Positions 17,101 to 26,387 of a stretch of DNA of 42,271 nt are shown here, one piece after another. The position numbers were made by a program, and so were the translations under genes. The notes beneath the pieces are model-generated. The model did no database searches. It worked only from the letters and a program-made list of their open reading frames with translations, and had not been told where the DNA came from. How positions within the stretch are numbered: the first letter of the stretch is position 1; every line of letters begins with the position of its first letter. The stretch covers positions 1 to 42,271 of the forward strand of contig JAKQKB010000015.1 in assembly GCA_029560875.1 (NCBI GenBank), given 5' to 3'. This DNA is from Bacteroidota bacterium. GTDB taxonomy: Bacteria; Bacteroidota; Bacteroidia; Bacteroidales; Tenuifilaceae.

Positions 17101-18699
17101 TTACTCTTTAACCAAGTGCTTGTATTTATCCCAATTATTCAAAATTTCTAAAGCCTTTAAAAGAGCATCGTTTCCTTCGTTGGTAATTTCAAAATAATGA
17201 CTGGTAGTAAATAACGATTGAGCAATTAATCCTTTTATCTGTTTTTTAAGTTCATTCGACGAATGATTAAGTCCAGCATCATCGCGGACAATCTTCTGCT
17301 TTTCGGCCATTTTAACTATTTCCTCAAGCATTGCATCGGTTACCTGAAAGTTCTTCTTGAATTTATCGAATTTAGGATAATCGGACAAAAGTTGTTTACG
17401 ATTAGAATCAACCCACGATACTGTAAATTGATTAATTATGCCTGAACGAACTAGCTTACCGTAATAATCTGAGTAGAAACTTGTATCGAGCGGAACAAAA
17501 ACATCGGGCATAATTCCACCACCTCCATAAACAGTCTTTCCTTTTACCAATGTTTTATACTTCAACGAATCAGGCATGTGTATGCTATCCAAATTAAATA
17601 ACTCTCCCTTGGTAAATCTATCATTCAAATCAGAATAATACTTTTCAATATTACCATTGTTATAAGGGCGTTGAATAGCTCGTCCTGTTGGCGTGAAATA
17701 ACGCGCAACAGTTAAGCGAATCATTGAGCCATCAGGTAATGGTAGCTGATTTTGAACCAATCCCTTTCCAAATGAACGGCGTCCAACGATTATTCCTCTA
17801 TCCCAATCCTGTAGTGCACCTGCTAAAATTTCGCTAGCCGATGCTGAGCCCTCATCTATCAAAACGATAACTCTGCCTTTAAATAGAGGTCCCTTTGTAT
17901 CGGAGAAGAAATTTGTACGAGGACTATTTCGTCCTTCGGTGTAAACTATAAGTTTACCTGCCTCGAAAAAATGATTGGCCATTTCGTAAGCAGTATTTAG
18001 CAACCCTCCTCCGTTATTCCTTAAATCAATAATAACATCCTTCATTTTCTGCTTGCTAAGTTTTTCCATAGCCTCAGCAAATTCCTGATCTGTGGTAGCA
18101 GCAAACCTATTCACCTTAATGTAGCCAACACCTGGTTGGGCCATATAGGTAGCATCAATGCTGTAAATTGGAATTTTATCTCGAGTGATTGTAAATTCCA
18201 ATGGGTTTTCAACTCCTCGACGGGCTATTTGAACAGTTACTTTTGTCCCTTTTGCACCTCGAAGATACTTGTGTACATCAGGTATCTTTAATCCAATATT
18301 GGTAATACTCTTACCATCAATTGCTACAATTCTATCGCCAGCCAATATTCCAACACGCTCCGATGGTCCTCCAGAAATTGGGTTAACCACCATCAAAGTA
18401 TCGTTCATGATATTGAACTCAACGCCAATACCCTCAAAATTACCCTCTAGCGGCTCATTCATAGCCTGAACATCCTCCTTGGATATATAGATTGAGTGCG
18501 GATCGAGCTGCTCTAAAATTTCAATAAGAGCATTATCAACCAATTTGTTTACATTGATTGTATCTACATAATTTCCAGACAAATACTGAATGAAACGCAC
18601 AAATTTGTATGCACTGAAACTTGAAGATGGCTGTTGAGCGCTAACACTCAAAATAGTAGAAATTACTAAAGCCGATAGAATTACAAACCGTCTAATCAT
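17101..18699 (-). CDS. S41 family C-terminal processing peptidase (CtpA/Prc type)
   Basis: A periplasmic serine protease that recognises and trims protein C-termini. The signal peptide covers residues 1-21 (ends LSVSAQ). A PDZ domain spans about 85-170 with the carboxylate-binding loop region GIGVEF. The catalytic core holds the Ser in GSASASE (284-290, most likely Ser287) and Lys312 in SFGKG, 25 residues apart as in the family's Ser/Lys dyad. DLRNNGGG at 225-232 is also conserved. At 532 residues it has the usual Bacteroidota length. It is transcribed leftwards after guaA with a 63-base gap, so read-through is possible. Confidence 0.92.
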   Translation of the reverse strand: MIRRFVILSALVISTILSVSAQQPSSSFSAYKFVRFIQYLSGNYVDTINVNKLVDNALIEILEQLDPHSIYISKEDVQAMNEPLEGNFEGIGVEFNIMNDTLMVVNPISGGPSERVGILAGDRIVAIDGKSITNIGLKIPDVHKYLRGAKGTKVTVQIARRGVENPLEFTITRDKIPIYSIDATYMAQPGVGYIKVNRFAATTDQEFAEAMEKLSKQKMKDVIIDLRNNGGGLLNTAYEMANHFFEAGKLIVYTEGRNSPRTNFFSDTKGPLFKGRVIVLIDEGSASASEILAGALQDWDRGIIVGRRSFGKGLVQNQLPLPDGSMIRLTVARYFTPTGRAIQRPYNNGNIEKYYSDLNDRFTKGELFNLDSIHMPDSLKYKTLVKGKTVYGGGGIMPDVFVPLDTSFYSDYYGKLVRSGIINQFTVSWVDSNRKQLLSDYPKFDKFKKNFQVTDAMLEEIVKMAEKQKIVRDDAGLNHSSNELKKQIKGLIAQSLFTTSHYFEITNEGNDALLKALEILNNWDKYKHLVKE

Positions 18700-18762
18700 G
18701 ACAATTATATAAAGTGAAAAGGTAAAACCTAAAAAAGTAAATTAAGTTCAAAGGCAACTAAC

Positions 18763-20292
18763 TTATTCCCACTCAATTGTGGCTGGTGGCTTAGAGCTAA
18801 CGTCGTAAACAACCCTATTTATGCCTTTAACCCTGTTAATTATTTCGTTCGAAATTCGTGCCAAAAATTCGTGGGGAAATGGATACCAATCTGCCGTCAT
18901 TCCATCGGTAGAGGTAACGGCTCTTAGAGCAACCACAAACTCGTATGTACGCTCATCGCCCATAACTCCTACGGACTGAACTGGTAACAGAATCACACCT
19001 GCTTGCCAGATTTTCTCGTACAAGCCTGTTTCCTTCAACCCTTGAACATAAATACTGTCGGCCTCCTGAAGCAACTTAACCTTTTCGGCAGTTACCTCTC
19101 CAAGTATACGAATACCTAAACCAGGGCCTGGGAATGGATGACGGCCAAGAATAGCCACAGGTAAACCTAGTTCCTTGCCGACTAAACGAACCTCGTCCTT
19201 GAAAAGTAGTTTTAATGGCTCTATCACCTTAAGATTCATCTTCTCTGGCAAGCCACCAACATTGTGATGCGACTTTATTGTTGCAGATGGACCTTTAACG
19301 GAAACAGATTCAATAACATCAGGATAAATAGTACCTTGACCTAACCATTTTACATCGGTTAGTTTCTTTGCCTCAACGTCAAATACCTCAACAAAATCGC
19401 GGCCAATAGCCTTGCGTTTCGCTTCAGGATCGGTTACTCCCTTTAAATCGTCATAAAATTTTTGACTTGCATCTACTCCTATTACATTTAAGCCTAAGTG
19501 TTGGTAAGAATCGAGCACATCGTGAAACTCATTTTTGCGAAGCAACCCGTTATCAACAAAAATACAGGTAAGATTCTTCCCTATGGCTTTATGCAGAAGT
19601 ATTGCTGCTACTGATGAGTCAACGCCTCCCGATAAGCCAAGAACAACTTTATCGTTTCCGATGGTTTTCCTTAACATTGCAATGGATTCCTCAATGAACG
19701 AAGCTGGCGTCCACGATTGGTCACAACCACAAATACCAACCACAAAGTTCTTTAATAACCTAGAGCCTTCTGTTGAGTGATAAACCTCTGGGTGGAATTG
19801 AATTCCATAGGTTTTCTCGCCTAAAACCTGAAACGCACCAACCTTTACATCGGCTGTACTAGCTGTTATTTTGAAATTATCGGGTACTTTCGCAATTGTA
19901 TCGCCATGCGACATCCATACCTGAGAACTTGCCGATAAATCTTTAAAAAGTGGACAAGTGCTATCGACAACCTCCATTGTAGCACGTCCATACTCCCTTA
20001 TTTTTGATGGAAGAACCTCGCCACCATTGGTATGCGACAACAATTGTGCGCCATAGCATATACCAAGCAAAGGGTATTTACCTTTTATTCCTGATAAATC
20101 GGGCATTGGCGCTTTAGGATCGCGCACTGAAAATGGGCTTCCGGAAAGGATTATCCCCTTAACTGTTGAATCTAATTCAGGATAGTGATTGTATGGATAA
20201 ATCTCGCAGTAAACATTCAACTCTCGAATTCTACGGGCAATGAGCTGTGTGTATTGGGAACCAAAATCTAGAATAACAACTTTTTGATGCAT
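18763..20292 (-). CDS. guaA: GMP synthase (glutamine-hydrolysing)
   Basis: Converts XMP, glutamine and ATP to GMP, the last step of de novo guanine nucleotide synthesis. The class I amidotransferase domain has its nucleophile Cys79 in GICYGAQ and His167/Glu169 in FHPEV. The ATP-pyrophosphatase P-loop is SGGVDSS at 221-227, and the dimerisation domain ends in the family-typical KPPATIEWE. Length 509 is normal and all key residues are present. A consensus-like -7 box lies about 23 bases upstream of the ATG. The gene stands apart from purine genes here, followed by an S41 protease and preceded by a repeat-bearing gap. Confidence 0.97.
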   Translation of the reverse strand: MHQKVVILDFGSQYTQLIARRIRELNVYCEIYPYNHYPELDSTVKGIILSGSPFSVRDPKAPMPDLSGIKGKYPLLGICYGAQLLSHTNGGEVLPSKIREYGRATMEVVDSTCPLFKDLSASSQVWMSHGDTIAKVPDNFKITASTADVKVGAFQVLGEKTYGIQFHPEVYHSTEGSRLLKNFVVGICGCDQSWTPASFIEESIAMLRKTIGNDKVVLGLSGGVDSSVAAILLHKAIGKNLTCIFVDNGLLRKNEFHDVLDSYQHLGLNVIGVDASQKFYDDLKGVTDPEAKRKAIGRDFVEVFDVEAKKLTDVKWLGQGTIYPDVIESVSVKGPSATIKSHHNVGGLPEKMNLKVIEPLKLLFKDEVRLVGKELGLPVAILGRHPFPGPGLGIRILGEVTAEKVKLLQEADSIYVQGLKETGLYEKIWQAGVILLPVQSVGVMGDERTYEFVVALRAVTSTDGMTADWYPFPHEFLARISNEIINRVKGINRVVYDVSSKPPATIEWE

Positions 20293-20314
20293 CGGTAAAA
20301 ATTTTACAGTTTTG

Positions 20315-20322
20315 CAAAGGTA
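20315..20322 (-). promoter_or_regulatory. Candidate -7 promoter element for guaA
   Basis: The minus strand reads TACCTTTG followed by C, an excellent match to TAnnTTTG. It implies a short leader of about 16 bases. No TTG is found at the -33 position. Confidence 0.48.
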
Positions 20323-20392
20323 GTAAATAAAGCTGAATACACCTATGCTTTAAGCAGATGCTTTGCGAATTATAACAAAAATTGACAGAAAG

Positions 20393-20441
20393 AGAAGTTT
20401 GGAAGATGGAAGTTAGAAGTTGGAAGTAAAGATTTAAAGGA
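20393..20441. repeat. Degenerate 7-nt tandem repeat (TGGAAGT-like)
   Basis: Seven consecutive 7-nt units. The clearest are TGGAAGA, TGGAAGT, TAGAAGT and TGGAAGT (20400-20427), with decayed units on either side. It lies wholly in the gap between rnz and guaA. Similar short-period purine-rich repeats recur in other gaps of this window. Confidence 0.75.
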
Positions 20442-20469
20442 TATATTACAAAGAAATTCTAAGTAAATT

Positions 20470-21402
20470 TTACAGAATAGTTGTTTTCTCAACTATTTCG
20501 TAAACTTGACCATCCTCTACGGCAAAAGTATTAGGGAATATTTCGCGAGCCTCAACTTCGTGCTGAAGTGCATTTTTATAGCGCGATGAGAAATGACCAA
20601 TAATCAACTTTCCTACATTTGCTTTCTGTGCTACGGTTGCTGCTTGTGCTGCGGTTGAGTGACCGGTTTGCTTTGCTAAATTTATATCCTTACTCAAAAA
20701 GGTTGCCTCGTGGTAAAGCAAATCTACATCCTTAACTAAGCCTACTAATCGTTCGCTGTAGAAAGTATCGGAGCAATACGCATACGAACGGGGAATATGG
20801 CTTTGAAACGTTAACTCAGAGTTTGGTATTACGTCCCCCGAATCGGCAATAAAATCCTCGCCATTCTTTATCCTAACAATATCGGCTAAACCAATAGAAT
20901 ATTTACTGATTAAACTCTTATGAACATTTGGGAGTTGCTGTTTTTCTTTAAAAAGGAAACCCACGGTGGGCATTCGATGCCTTAATGGTAATGTAGAAAC
21001 AGTTAGATGCTTATCCTCATATAAAGTTTCAACAATGCTACAATTTAAAGGATGGAATAGAACCTGAAACGATATTCTATCATTAAAGAAACGCACATTT
21101 GTGTTGAGAATTTCCTCAAAATCGGGGTGAGCATATATATTAAGGGGTGTTGTTCGTCCTAAAAGGTTGAAGGTAGATATTAATCCAAATATACCCAGAA
21201 CATGGTCGCCGTGAAGATGCGAAAGGAAAATATGGTTTATACGATTCATTTTTTGATGGTAACGCCGAAGCTGAATTTGTGTTCCCTCGGCGCAATCCAC
21301 CAAAAACAACCGCTCATGCGAATTAATCACATGAGCGGATGGAAATCTATTTGCTGTAGGTAATGCAGAACTACTGCCCAGAATAGTTACAGAGAATGTC
21401 AC
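20470..21402 (-). CDS. rnz: Ribonuclease Z (tRNA 3'-end endonuclease)
   Basis: A metallo-beta-lactamase-fold nuclease that cleaves the 3' trailer of pre-tRNAs. The zinc motif HLHGDH is at residues 62-67, with the supporting Asp and His ligands further on (YHEATF and the C-terminal IIGHFSSRY). At 310 residues it is the short bacterial RNase Z form. It starts with GTG at 21402, and the start overlaps the STAS gene stop in a GTGA junction, a sign of translational coupling. It closes the apparent rpsA-STAS-rnz operon. Confidence 0.94.
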   Translation of the reverse strand: MTFSVTILGSSSALPTANRFPSAHVINSHERLFLVDCAEGTQIQLRRYHQKMNRINHIFLSHLHGDHVLGIFGLISTFNLLGRTTPLNIYAHPDFEEILNTNVRFFNDRISFQVLFHPLNCSIVETLYEDKHLTVSTLPLRHRMPTVGFLFKEKQQLPNVHKSLISKYSIGLADIVRIKNGEDFIADSGDVIPNSELTFQSHIPRSYAYCSDTFYSERLVGLVKDVDLLYHEATFLSKDINLAKQTGHSTAAQAATVAQKANVGKLIIGHFSSRYKNALQHEVEAREIFPNTFAVEDGQVYEIVEKTTIL

Positions 21403-21761
21403 TTCTGAGTTTCATTTTCAGCTTTAACGATAAACTGCAATGCCTCATCCCTTGAATAGGCAATGTTCAAAACAGTATCAAGTTGAGAGATGGTGATAAG
21501 ACGCTCAACCGCATCGGTAAGACCTGTAAGTACGAATGTACCGCCAGCATTCTTGCATAACCTATTTGCTACAAGTATTGCACTTAACCCAGATGAATCG
21601 CAATAGCGACAGCTGCTGAGATCGAGTACTATATTACGTTCGCCATTACCCGAAATAAGAACTAATTCGGATTTTAGACTTGGAGCAATATTGGTATCAA
21701 GTTTTTCTTCAAGCACCTCTATCAGGGTGTGTTTCTCCAGCTTTTCAATTTTAAATTCCAT
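21399..21761 (-). CDS. STAS-domain anti-sigma factor antagonist (SpoIIAA/RsbV-like)
   Basis: A 120-residue single STAS domain. The phosphorylation loop reads CDSSG at residues 54-58, so Ser56 or Ser57 is the expected kinase target, as in SpoIIAA/RsbV. Family members bind an anti-sigma kinase when unphosphorylated. No RsbW/SpoIIAB-type kinase is adjacent, and the only GHKL partner-switch kinase in the window (siaB) is about 7.4 kb away and already has SiaC. The gene lies 30 bases after rpsA and overlaps rnz by four bases, so it is probably made with translation and tRNA-processing genes. The partner is unknown. Confidence 0.9.
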   Translation of the reverse strand: MEFKIEKLEKHTLIEVLEEKLDTNIAPSLKSELVLISGNGERNIVLDLSSCRYCDSSGLSAILVANRLCKNAGGTFVLTGLTDAVERLITISQLDTVLNIAYSRDEALQFIVKAENETQK

Positions 21762-21791
21762 TGCTATCAGGATTAAGGTTAAACAATGTAA

Positions 21792-23639
21792 CTATTCGCT
21801 AGCCTTTGAATCGTCTTTCTTTTGATTTTCTTCAAGTTCCGATTTTAAAGCTGCTAGTTCAGATATATCCCCTAAGGTAGTCTTTTCTAAGTTAGCTTTC
21901 AACTTTTTTACAGCTTTTTGTGTGGTTGATGCCTTAGATTTTTTTTCACCCTTATCTTCAACCTTCTTGTCGTCCTCGAAAATCCTACTATGCGAAAGGA
22001 TAATACGTTTAGCAGCTTTGTTGAATTCAATTACCTTAAACTCTAATTTTTCATCAACTTTAGCTTGGCTACCATCCTCTTTAGTCAAATGTTTTGGAGT
22101 AACAAAACCTTCAACACCATATTGTAAAGCTACAACAGCACCTTTATCGAAAATATCGGTAATTGTACCTTCGTGAACAGAATCAACAGTGAATAATGTT
22201 TCGAATACATCCCAAGGATTTTCCTCAAGTTGTTTGTGGCCTAAACTTAAACGACGGTTTTCTTTGTCAATTTCTAGAACAACTACTTCAATCTCAGCAC
22301 CAACAGTTGTGAATTCTGCTGGGTGTTTGATTTTCTTAGTCCAGCTTAGGTCAGAAATGTGAATTAAACCGTCAACGCCTTCTTCAATCTCTACAAATAC
22401 ACCAAAAGTAGTGAAGTTACGAACTTTTGCAGTATGCTTTGAGTTAACTGGATATCTCTCCTCAATTTTATCCCAAGGATCGTTTCTTAGTTGTTTCATA
22501 CCAAGAGACATCTTGCGCTCATCGCGATCAAGAGTTAAGATTTGAGCCTCTACAGTATCGCCAACTTTTAGGAATTCTTGAGCGCTACGTAAGTGCTGGC
22601 TCCACGACATCTCTGAAACGTGAATTAAACCTTCAACTCCAGTTGCAATCTCTACAAATGCGCCATAGTCTGCAATAACAACTACTTTACCTTTAACCAC
22701 ATCACCAACTTTTAGGTTAGTATCTAGTGAATCCCAAGGATGAGAAGTTAATTGTTTTAGACCAAGAGCGATACGTTTCTTAGAATCATCGAAATCAAGG
22801 ATAACAACATTCAACTTCTGATCTAGTTGAACAACTTCCTCTGGATGATTTACGCGACCCCAAGATAGATCGGTAATGTGGATAAGACCATCTACACCGC
22901 CCAAATCGATGAACACACCGTAGCTGGTGATATTTTTAACGGTTCCTTCAAGAACCTGTCCTTTTTCAAGTTTAGCAATGATATCTTTCTTCTGTTGCTC
23001 AAGTTCAGCCTCAATAAGAGCCTTGTGAGAAACAACAACGTTTTTGTACTCTTGGTTGATCTTAACAACCTTGAATTCCATTGTTTTACCAACAAAGATA
23101 TCGTAATCGCGAATAGGCTTAACATCAATTTGAGAACCTGGTAAGAACGCCTCAATACCGAATACGTCCACAATCATACCACCCTTAGTTCTGCACTTGA
23201 TGTAACCTTTAATAATTTCATCTTTCTCAAGAGCAGAGTTAACGCGATCCCAAGAGCGAAGAGCGCGTGCTTTTTTGTGAGAAAGAACTAGTTGACCCTT
23301 TTTATCTTCAGGGTTTTCAACATAAACCTCAACTTTTTCGCCAATCTTTAATTCAGGATTGTAACGGAATTCGCTGATAGTAACAACACCTTCTGATTTG
23401 TATCCGATGTTGATAAATACCTCACGCTTAGTCATTGCAATTACAGTACCCTCAACAACCTCATTCTCACCAATAGTAGAAAGGGTTTGATTGTACATTG
23501 TTTCTAACTCATTGCGTTGGTCTTTGGAATAGATTGCATCCTCTGCATACGATTCCCAATCGAAATTTTCTAAACCTGCGTTTGCAGATTTTGCATTTAG
23601 CGCCGCTTCTTTTGCAGCATTTTCTTCTTGATTAATCAT
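21792..23639 (-). CDS. rpsA: Small ribosomal subunit protein S1
   Basis: Binds mRNA at the 30S platform and helps load structured or leaderless messages, which matters in Bacteroidota where Shine-Dalgarno use is weak. Six S1 (OB-fold) domains are visible in order, beginning near VEGTVIAMTK, IKGYIKCRTK, LEGTVKNITS, VKGKVVVIAD, HTAKVRNFTT and HEGTITDIFD. The middle ones have the strongest GxFVxxxGxxGLxHxS pattern. A charged Lys/Glu/Ser-rich tail of about 70 residues follows. Total 615 residues. It heads an operon with the STAS protein and rnz. Confidence 0.95.
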   Translation of the reverse strand: MINQEENAAKEAALNAKSANAGLENFDWESYAEDAIYSKDQRNELETMYNQTLSTIGENEVVEGTVIAMTKREVFINIGYKSEGVVTISEFRYNPELKIGEKVEVYVENPEDKKGQLVLSHKKARALRSWDRVNSALEKDEIIKGYIKCRTKGGMIVDVFGIEAFLPGSQIDVKPIRDYDIFVGKTMEFKVVKINQEYKNVVVSHKALIEAELEQQKKDIIAKLEKGQVLEGTVKNITSYGVFIDLGGVDGLIHITDLSWGRVNHPEEVVQLDQKLNVVILDFDDSKKRIALGLKQLTSHPWDSLDTNLKVGDVVKGKVVVIADYGAFVEIATGVEGLIHVSEMSWSQHLRSAQEFLKVGDTVEAQILTLDRDERKMSLGMKQLRNDPWDKIEERYPVNSKHTAKVRNFTTFGVFVEIEEGVDGLIHISDLSWTKKIKHPAEFTTVGAEIEVVVLEIDKENRRLSLGHKQLEENPWDVFETLFTVDSVHEGTITDIFDKGAVVALQYGVEGFVTPKHLTKEDGSQAKVDEKLEFKVIEFNKAAKRIILSHSRIFEDDKKVEDKGEKKSKASTTQKAVKKLKANLEKTTLGDISELAALKSELEENQKKDDSKASE

Positions 23640-23694
23640 TAAATTACCTAATTGTTAATTAGTTAGACATTATTTGTAAAAATAAAACAGATTG

Positions 23695-23702
23695 CAAAAA
23701 TA
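23695..23702 (-). promoter_or_regulatory. Candidate -7 promoter element for rpsA
   Basis: TATTTTTG on the minus strand fits TAnnTTTG, giving a leader of about 50 bases before the rpsA ATG. No -33 box is apparent. Confidence 0.38.
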
Positions 23703-23832
23703 CATAACTTTATCATTTCTAGGAAATAATGTTAAAATTTTTTATTGATTTCGCTAATTAAAAGTAGACATAACTTAACAATTCAGCAATCATGGAGCAC
23801 TAATAGAAATAGGAAAATAAAAAATTAAGAGT

Positions 23833-23840
23833 TACATTTG
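23833..23840 (+). promoter_or_regulatory. Candidate -7 promoter element for the nucleotide-sugar genes
   Basis: TACATTTG matches TAnnTTTG and would give a leader of about 50 bases before the decarboxylase ATG. The same octamer is used in the best-supported promoter in the window (TonB receptor). The -33 region is AT-rich without TTG. Confidence 0.42.
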
Positions 23841-23896
23841 AAATTCAATTATAGGATGATAAATATCACCTAATTCAAACATTAACAACGAGTTTT

Positions 23897-24838
23897 ATGA
23901 AACGAATACTTGTAACAGGTGGTGCTGGTTTTTTGGGCTCGCACCTTTGTGAACGATTACTTTCCGAAGGGAATGAGGTTATTTGCTTGGATAACTACTT
24001 TACTGGATCCAAATCCAACGTGGTTCATCTTCTAGACAATCCCTATTTTGAACTAGTTCGCCACGATGTCACTGTACCTTACTACGCCGAGGTTGATGAA
24101 ATTTACAACTTAGCATGTCCAGCATCTCCCATACACTACCAATATAACCCCATTAAAACAGTAAAAACCTCAGTAATGGGCGCAATAAATATGCTTGGTT
24201 TAGCGAAGCGGATAAAAGCAAAGGTTCTACAAGCATCCACTAGTGAGGTATATGGCGACCCATTGGTTCATCCTCAAACAGAAAGCTACTGGGGAAACGT
24301 AAACCCAATTGGTCCGCGGTCATGTTACGATGAGGGTAAACGTTGTGCAGAAACACTTTTCGTGAACTATCACGAACAAAATAAAGTAAAAATCAAGATT
24401 GCCCGGATATTCAATACCTATGGACCACGTATGAGCCCTAACGACGGACGCGTAGTATCCAATTTTATAGTTCAAGCACTCAACAACCAAAACATAACAA
24501 TATTTGGGGACGGCAAGCAAACTCGTAGTTTCCAGTATGTTGACGATTTAATTGAAGGGTTTATTCGCCTAATGAACACTCCAGATGACTTTACAGGCCC
24601 TGTAAACCTTGGCAATCCCGCAGAATTTACTATGCTCGAACTGGCAGAAAAGGTTATAAAGTTGACGGGTAGTAAATCCGAATTAATTTATTTACCACTT
24701 CCCAAAGATGACCCAACACAGCGTCAACCAAATATTTCTATTGCAAAAAAACACCTAAATGGATGGGAGCCAAAGGTAAAATTAGACGAGGGATTAGTTC
24801 ATACTATTGAGTATTTTAGGGGACAACTGAAAAAATAG
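23897..24838 (+). CDS. UDP-glucuronate decarboxylase (UDP-xylose synthase), SDR family
   Basis: An extended short-chain dehydrogenase/reductase that oxidises and decarboxylates UDP-glucuronate to UDP-xylose with bound NAD+. The Rossmann glycine motif GGAGFLG is at residues 8-14, STSEVYGDP at 114-122, and the catalytic Tyr144/Lys148 pair is in SCYDEGK. The RSCYDEGKR context and the 313-residue length fit UXS-type enzymes better than UDP-glucose 4-epimerase. It is followed after 9 bases by rfbC and then rfbD, so it supplies sugar nucleotides for a surface polysaccharide. No glycosyltransferase lies nearby. Confidence 0.9.
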   Translation: MKRILVTGGAGFLGSHLCERLLSEGNEVICLDNYFTGSKSNVVHLLDNPYFELVRHDVTVPYYAEVDEIYNLACPASPIHYQYNPIKTVKTSVMGAINMLGLAKRIKAKVLQASTSEVYGDPLVHPQTESYWGNVNPIGPRSCYDEGKRCAETLFVNYHEQNKVKIKIARIFNTYGPRMSPNDGRVVSNFIVQALNNQNITIFGDGKQTRSFQYVDDLIEGFIRLMNTPDDFTGPVNLGNPAEFTMLELAEKVIKLTGSKSELIYLPLPKDDPTQRQPNISIAKKHLNGWEPKVKLDEGLVHTIEYFRGQLKK

Positions 24839-24847
24839 GTAGATATT

Positions 24848-25414
24848 ATGAAAGTGATTAAAACAGATTTCCCTGACCTAATAATTATCGAACCGAAGGT
24901 TTTTGAAGATAGTCGAGGGTATTTTTTTGAAAGTTTCAACTCAATGAAATATAAAGAATCAGGAGTTGATATAACATTTATTCAGGACAATGAATCAAAA
25001 TCATCGTATGGTGTAATTAGAGGGCTTCATTATCAACTTTCACCATATGCTCAAACTAAGCTTGTAAGAGTTATTAGTGGCAAAATATTAGATGTGATTG
25101 TTGATATTCGCCAAAATTCGCCAACATTTGGCAAACATTTTTCTATAGAACTTTCATCAGAAAACAAAACCCAACTACTAGTACCAAAAGGATTTGCTCA
25201 CGGTTTTTCAGTATTAAGTGAAACTGCTATAGTATCATACAAATGCGATGAGTTATACAACCCCGAAGCAGAACGAGGGATATGCTATAACGACCCAAAA
25301 CTTGGAATAGACTGGAAAATAGATAACGAAAAAGCCATAGTATCTTCAAAAGATAAAGTGCACCCTGAATTAATAAATGCCGAAATGAATTTTCTGTATG
25401 GCAACATCCACTAA
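24848..25414 (+). CDS. rfbC: dTDP-4-dehydrorhamnose 3,5-epimerase
   Basis: Third enzyme of dTDP-L-rhamnose synthesis; a cupin that inverts C3 and C5 of the keto-sugar. The catalytic His61 sits in RGLHYQL, followed by the family segments DVIVDIRQNSPTFGKH and VPKGFAHGF. Length 188 is typical. Its last 17 bases overlap the start of rfbD, which implies coupled translation. It is visibly more AT-rich than the preceding decarboxylase gene, a mild hint of a different history for the rfb pair. Confidence 0.95.
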   Translation: MKVIKTDFPDLIIIEPKVFEDSRGYFFESFNSMKYKESGVDITFIQDNESKSSYGVIRGLHYQLSPYAQTKLVRVISGKILDVIVDIRQNSPTFGKHFSIELSSENKTQLLVPKGFAHGFSVLSETAIVSYKCDELYNPEAERGICYNDPKLGIDWKIDNEKAIVSSKDKVHPELINAEMNFLYGNIH

Positions 25415-26267
25415 AAATATTCTGGTTACTGGAGCAAATGGACAACTTGGAACTGAGATAAGATATTTACATAATCTTTATCCTCATTTCAACATTATTT
25501 TTACTGATTTCCATGAATTAGATATAACTAATGCAAAAAGTGTTGAAAAAGCATTGGATGCACTAAAGCCTGCGTTCCTAGTAAATTGTGCAGCATATAC
25601 TGCAGTAGATAAAGCAGAGCAAGAAGGAACTCAAGCAAATCTATTAAATGCGATTGCTCCAAAGATTTTAGCAGATGCTTGCAAAAAGTATGGTGCTAAA
25701 TTAATACATGTTTCTACAGATTATGTGTTTGATGGTAAAGCAAACACTCCTTATAACGAAGATTCAACTGTTAATCCCCAATCTGTATATGGTAAAACAA
25801 AACTAACTGGCGAACAGAATGTTTTAGAATCGGGAGTGGGAATGGTTATTCGGACATCGTGGCTTTACTCCGCTTATGGAAGCAACTTTGTAAAAACAAT
25901 CCTTAAACACGGCGCGGTGAAGCCCGAACTTGGTGTGGTTTTCGACCAAACAGGCACTCCAACCTGGGCTCACGATTTAGCAAAAGCTATCCTTCAGATT
26001 ATTGATAGTGGAACAGAAAATTTTAAACCAGAAATATTCCACTACTCCAACGAGGGTGTTTGTAGTTGGTTCGACTTTGCTCACGAAATAGTATCACTAT
26101 CGAACCTAAACAGTAAGGTAAAGCCTATTGAAACAAAGGATTACCCTACCCTTGCAACTAGACCCCAATACAGTGTGATGAATAAACAAAAAATTCGTAA
26201 CTTGTATAACGTTGAAACACCTTATTGGCGTGAAAGTCTTATTGATTGCCTTAAACAATTAAGATAA
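25398..26267 (+). CDS. rfbD: dTDP-4-dehydrorhamnose reductase
   Basis: The final, NAD(P)H-dependent step to dTDP-L-rhamnose. It has the nucleotide-binding motif GANGQLG at 12-18, STDYVFDG at 106-113, and catalytic Tyr131/Lys135 in YGKTK. Length 289 is normal. The ATG at 25398 lies inside the end of rfbC. A start a few codons later is possible, but the family begins close to KNILVTG, so any alternative is minor. The rfbA and rfbB partners are not in this window. Confidence 0.95.
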   Translation: MATSTKNILVTGANGQLGTEIRYLHNLYPHFNIIFTDFHELDITNAKSVEKALDALKPAFLVNCAAYTAVDKAEQEGTQANLLNAIAPKILADACKKYGAKLIHVSTDYVFDGKANTPYNEDSTVNPQSVYGKTKLTGEQNVLESGVGMVIRTSWLYSAYGSNFVKTILKHGAVKPELGVVFDQTGTPTWAHDLAKAILQIIDSGTENFKPEIFHYSNEGVCSWFDFAHEIVSLSNLNSKVKPIETKDYPTLATRPQYSVMNKQKIRNLYNVETPYWRESLIDCLKQLR

Positions 26268-26310
26268 TTTGAAGATTAGACAATTTGGAAATTAGGTAAT
26301 TGGAGAATTT
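26266..26310. repeat. Short degenerate tandem repeat after rfbD
   Basis: Two similar 16-nt units AATTTGAAGATTAGAC and AATTTGGAAATTAGGT (26266-26297), with a third decayed unit to 26310. It begins at the rfbD stop codon and fills part of the gap before the phosphohexomutase gene. Confidence 0.6.
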
Positions 26311-26387
26311 TAACAAAAAATCAATCCGTTCACTCGTTTAACCAAGAACTTAATAACTTAATATCCCACAATATAACACCCAACGCT

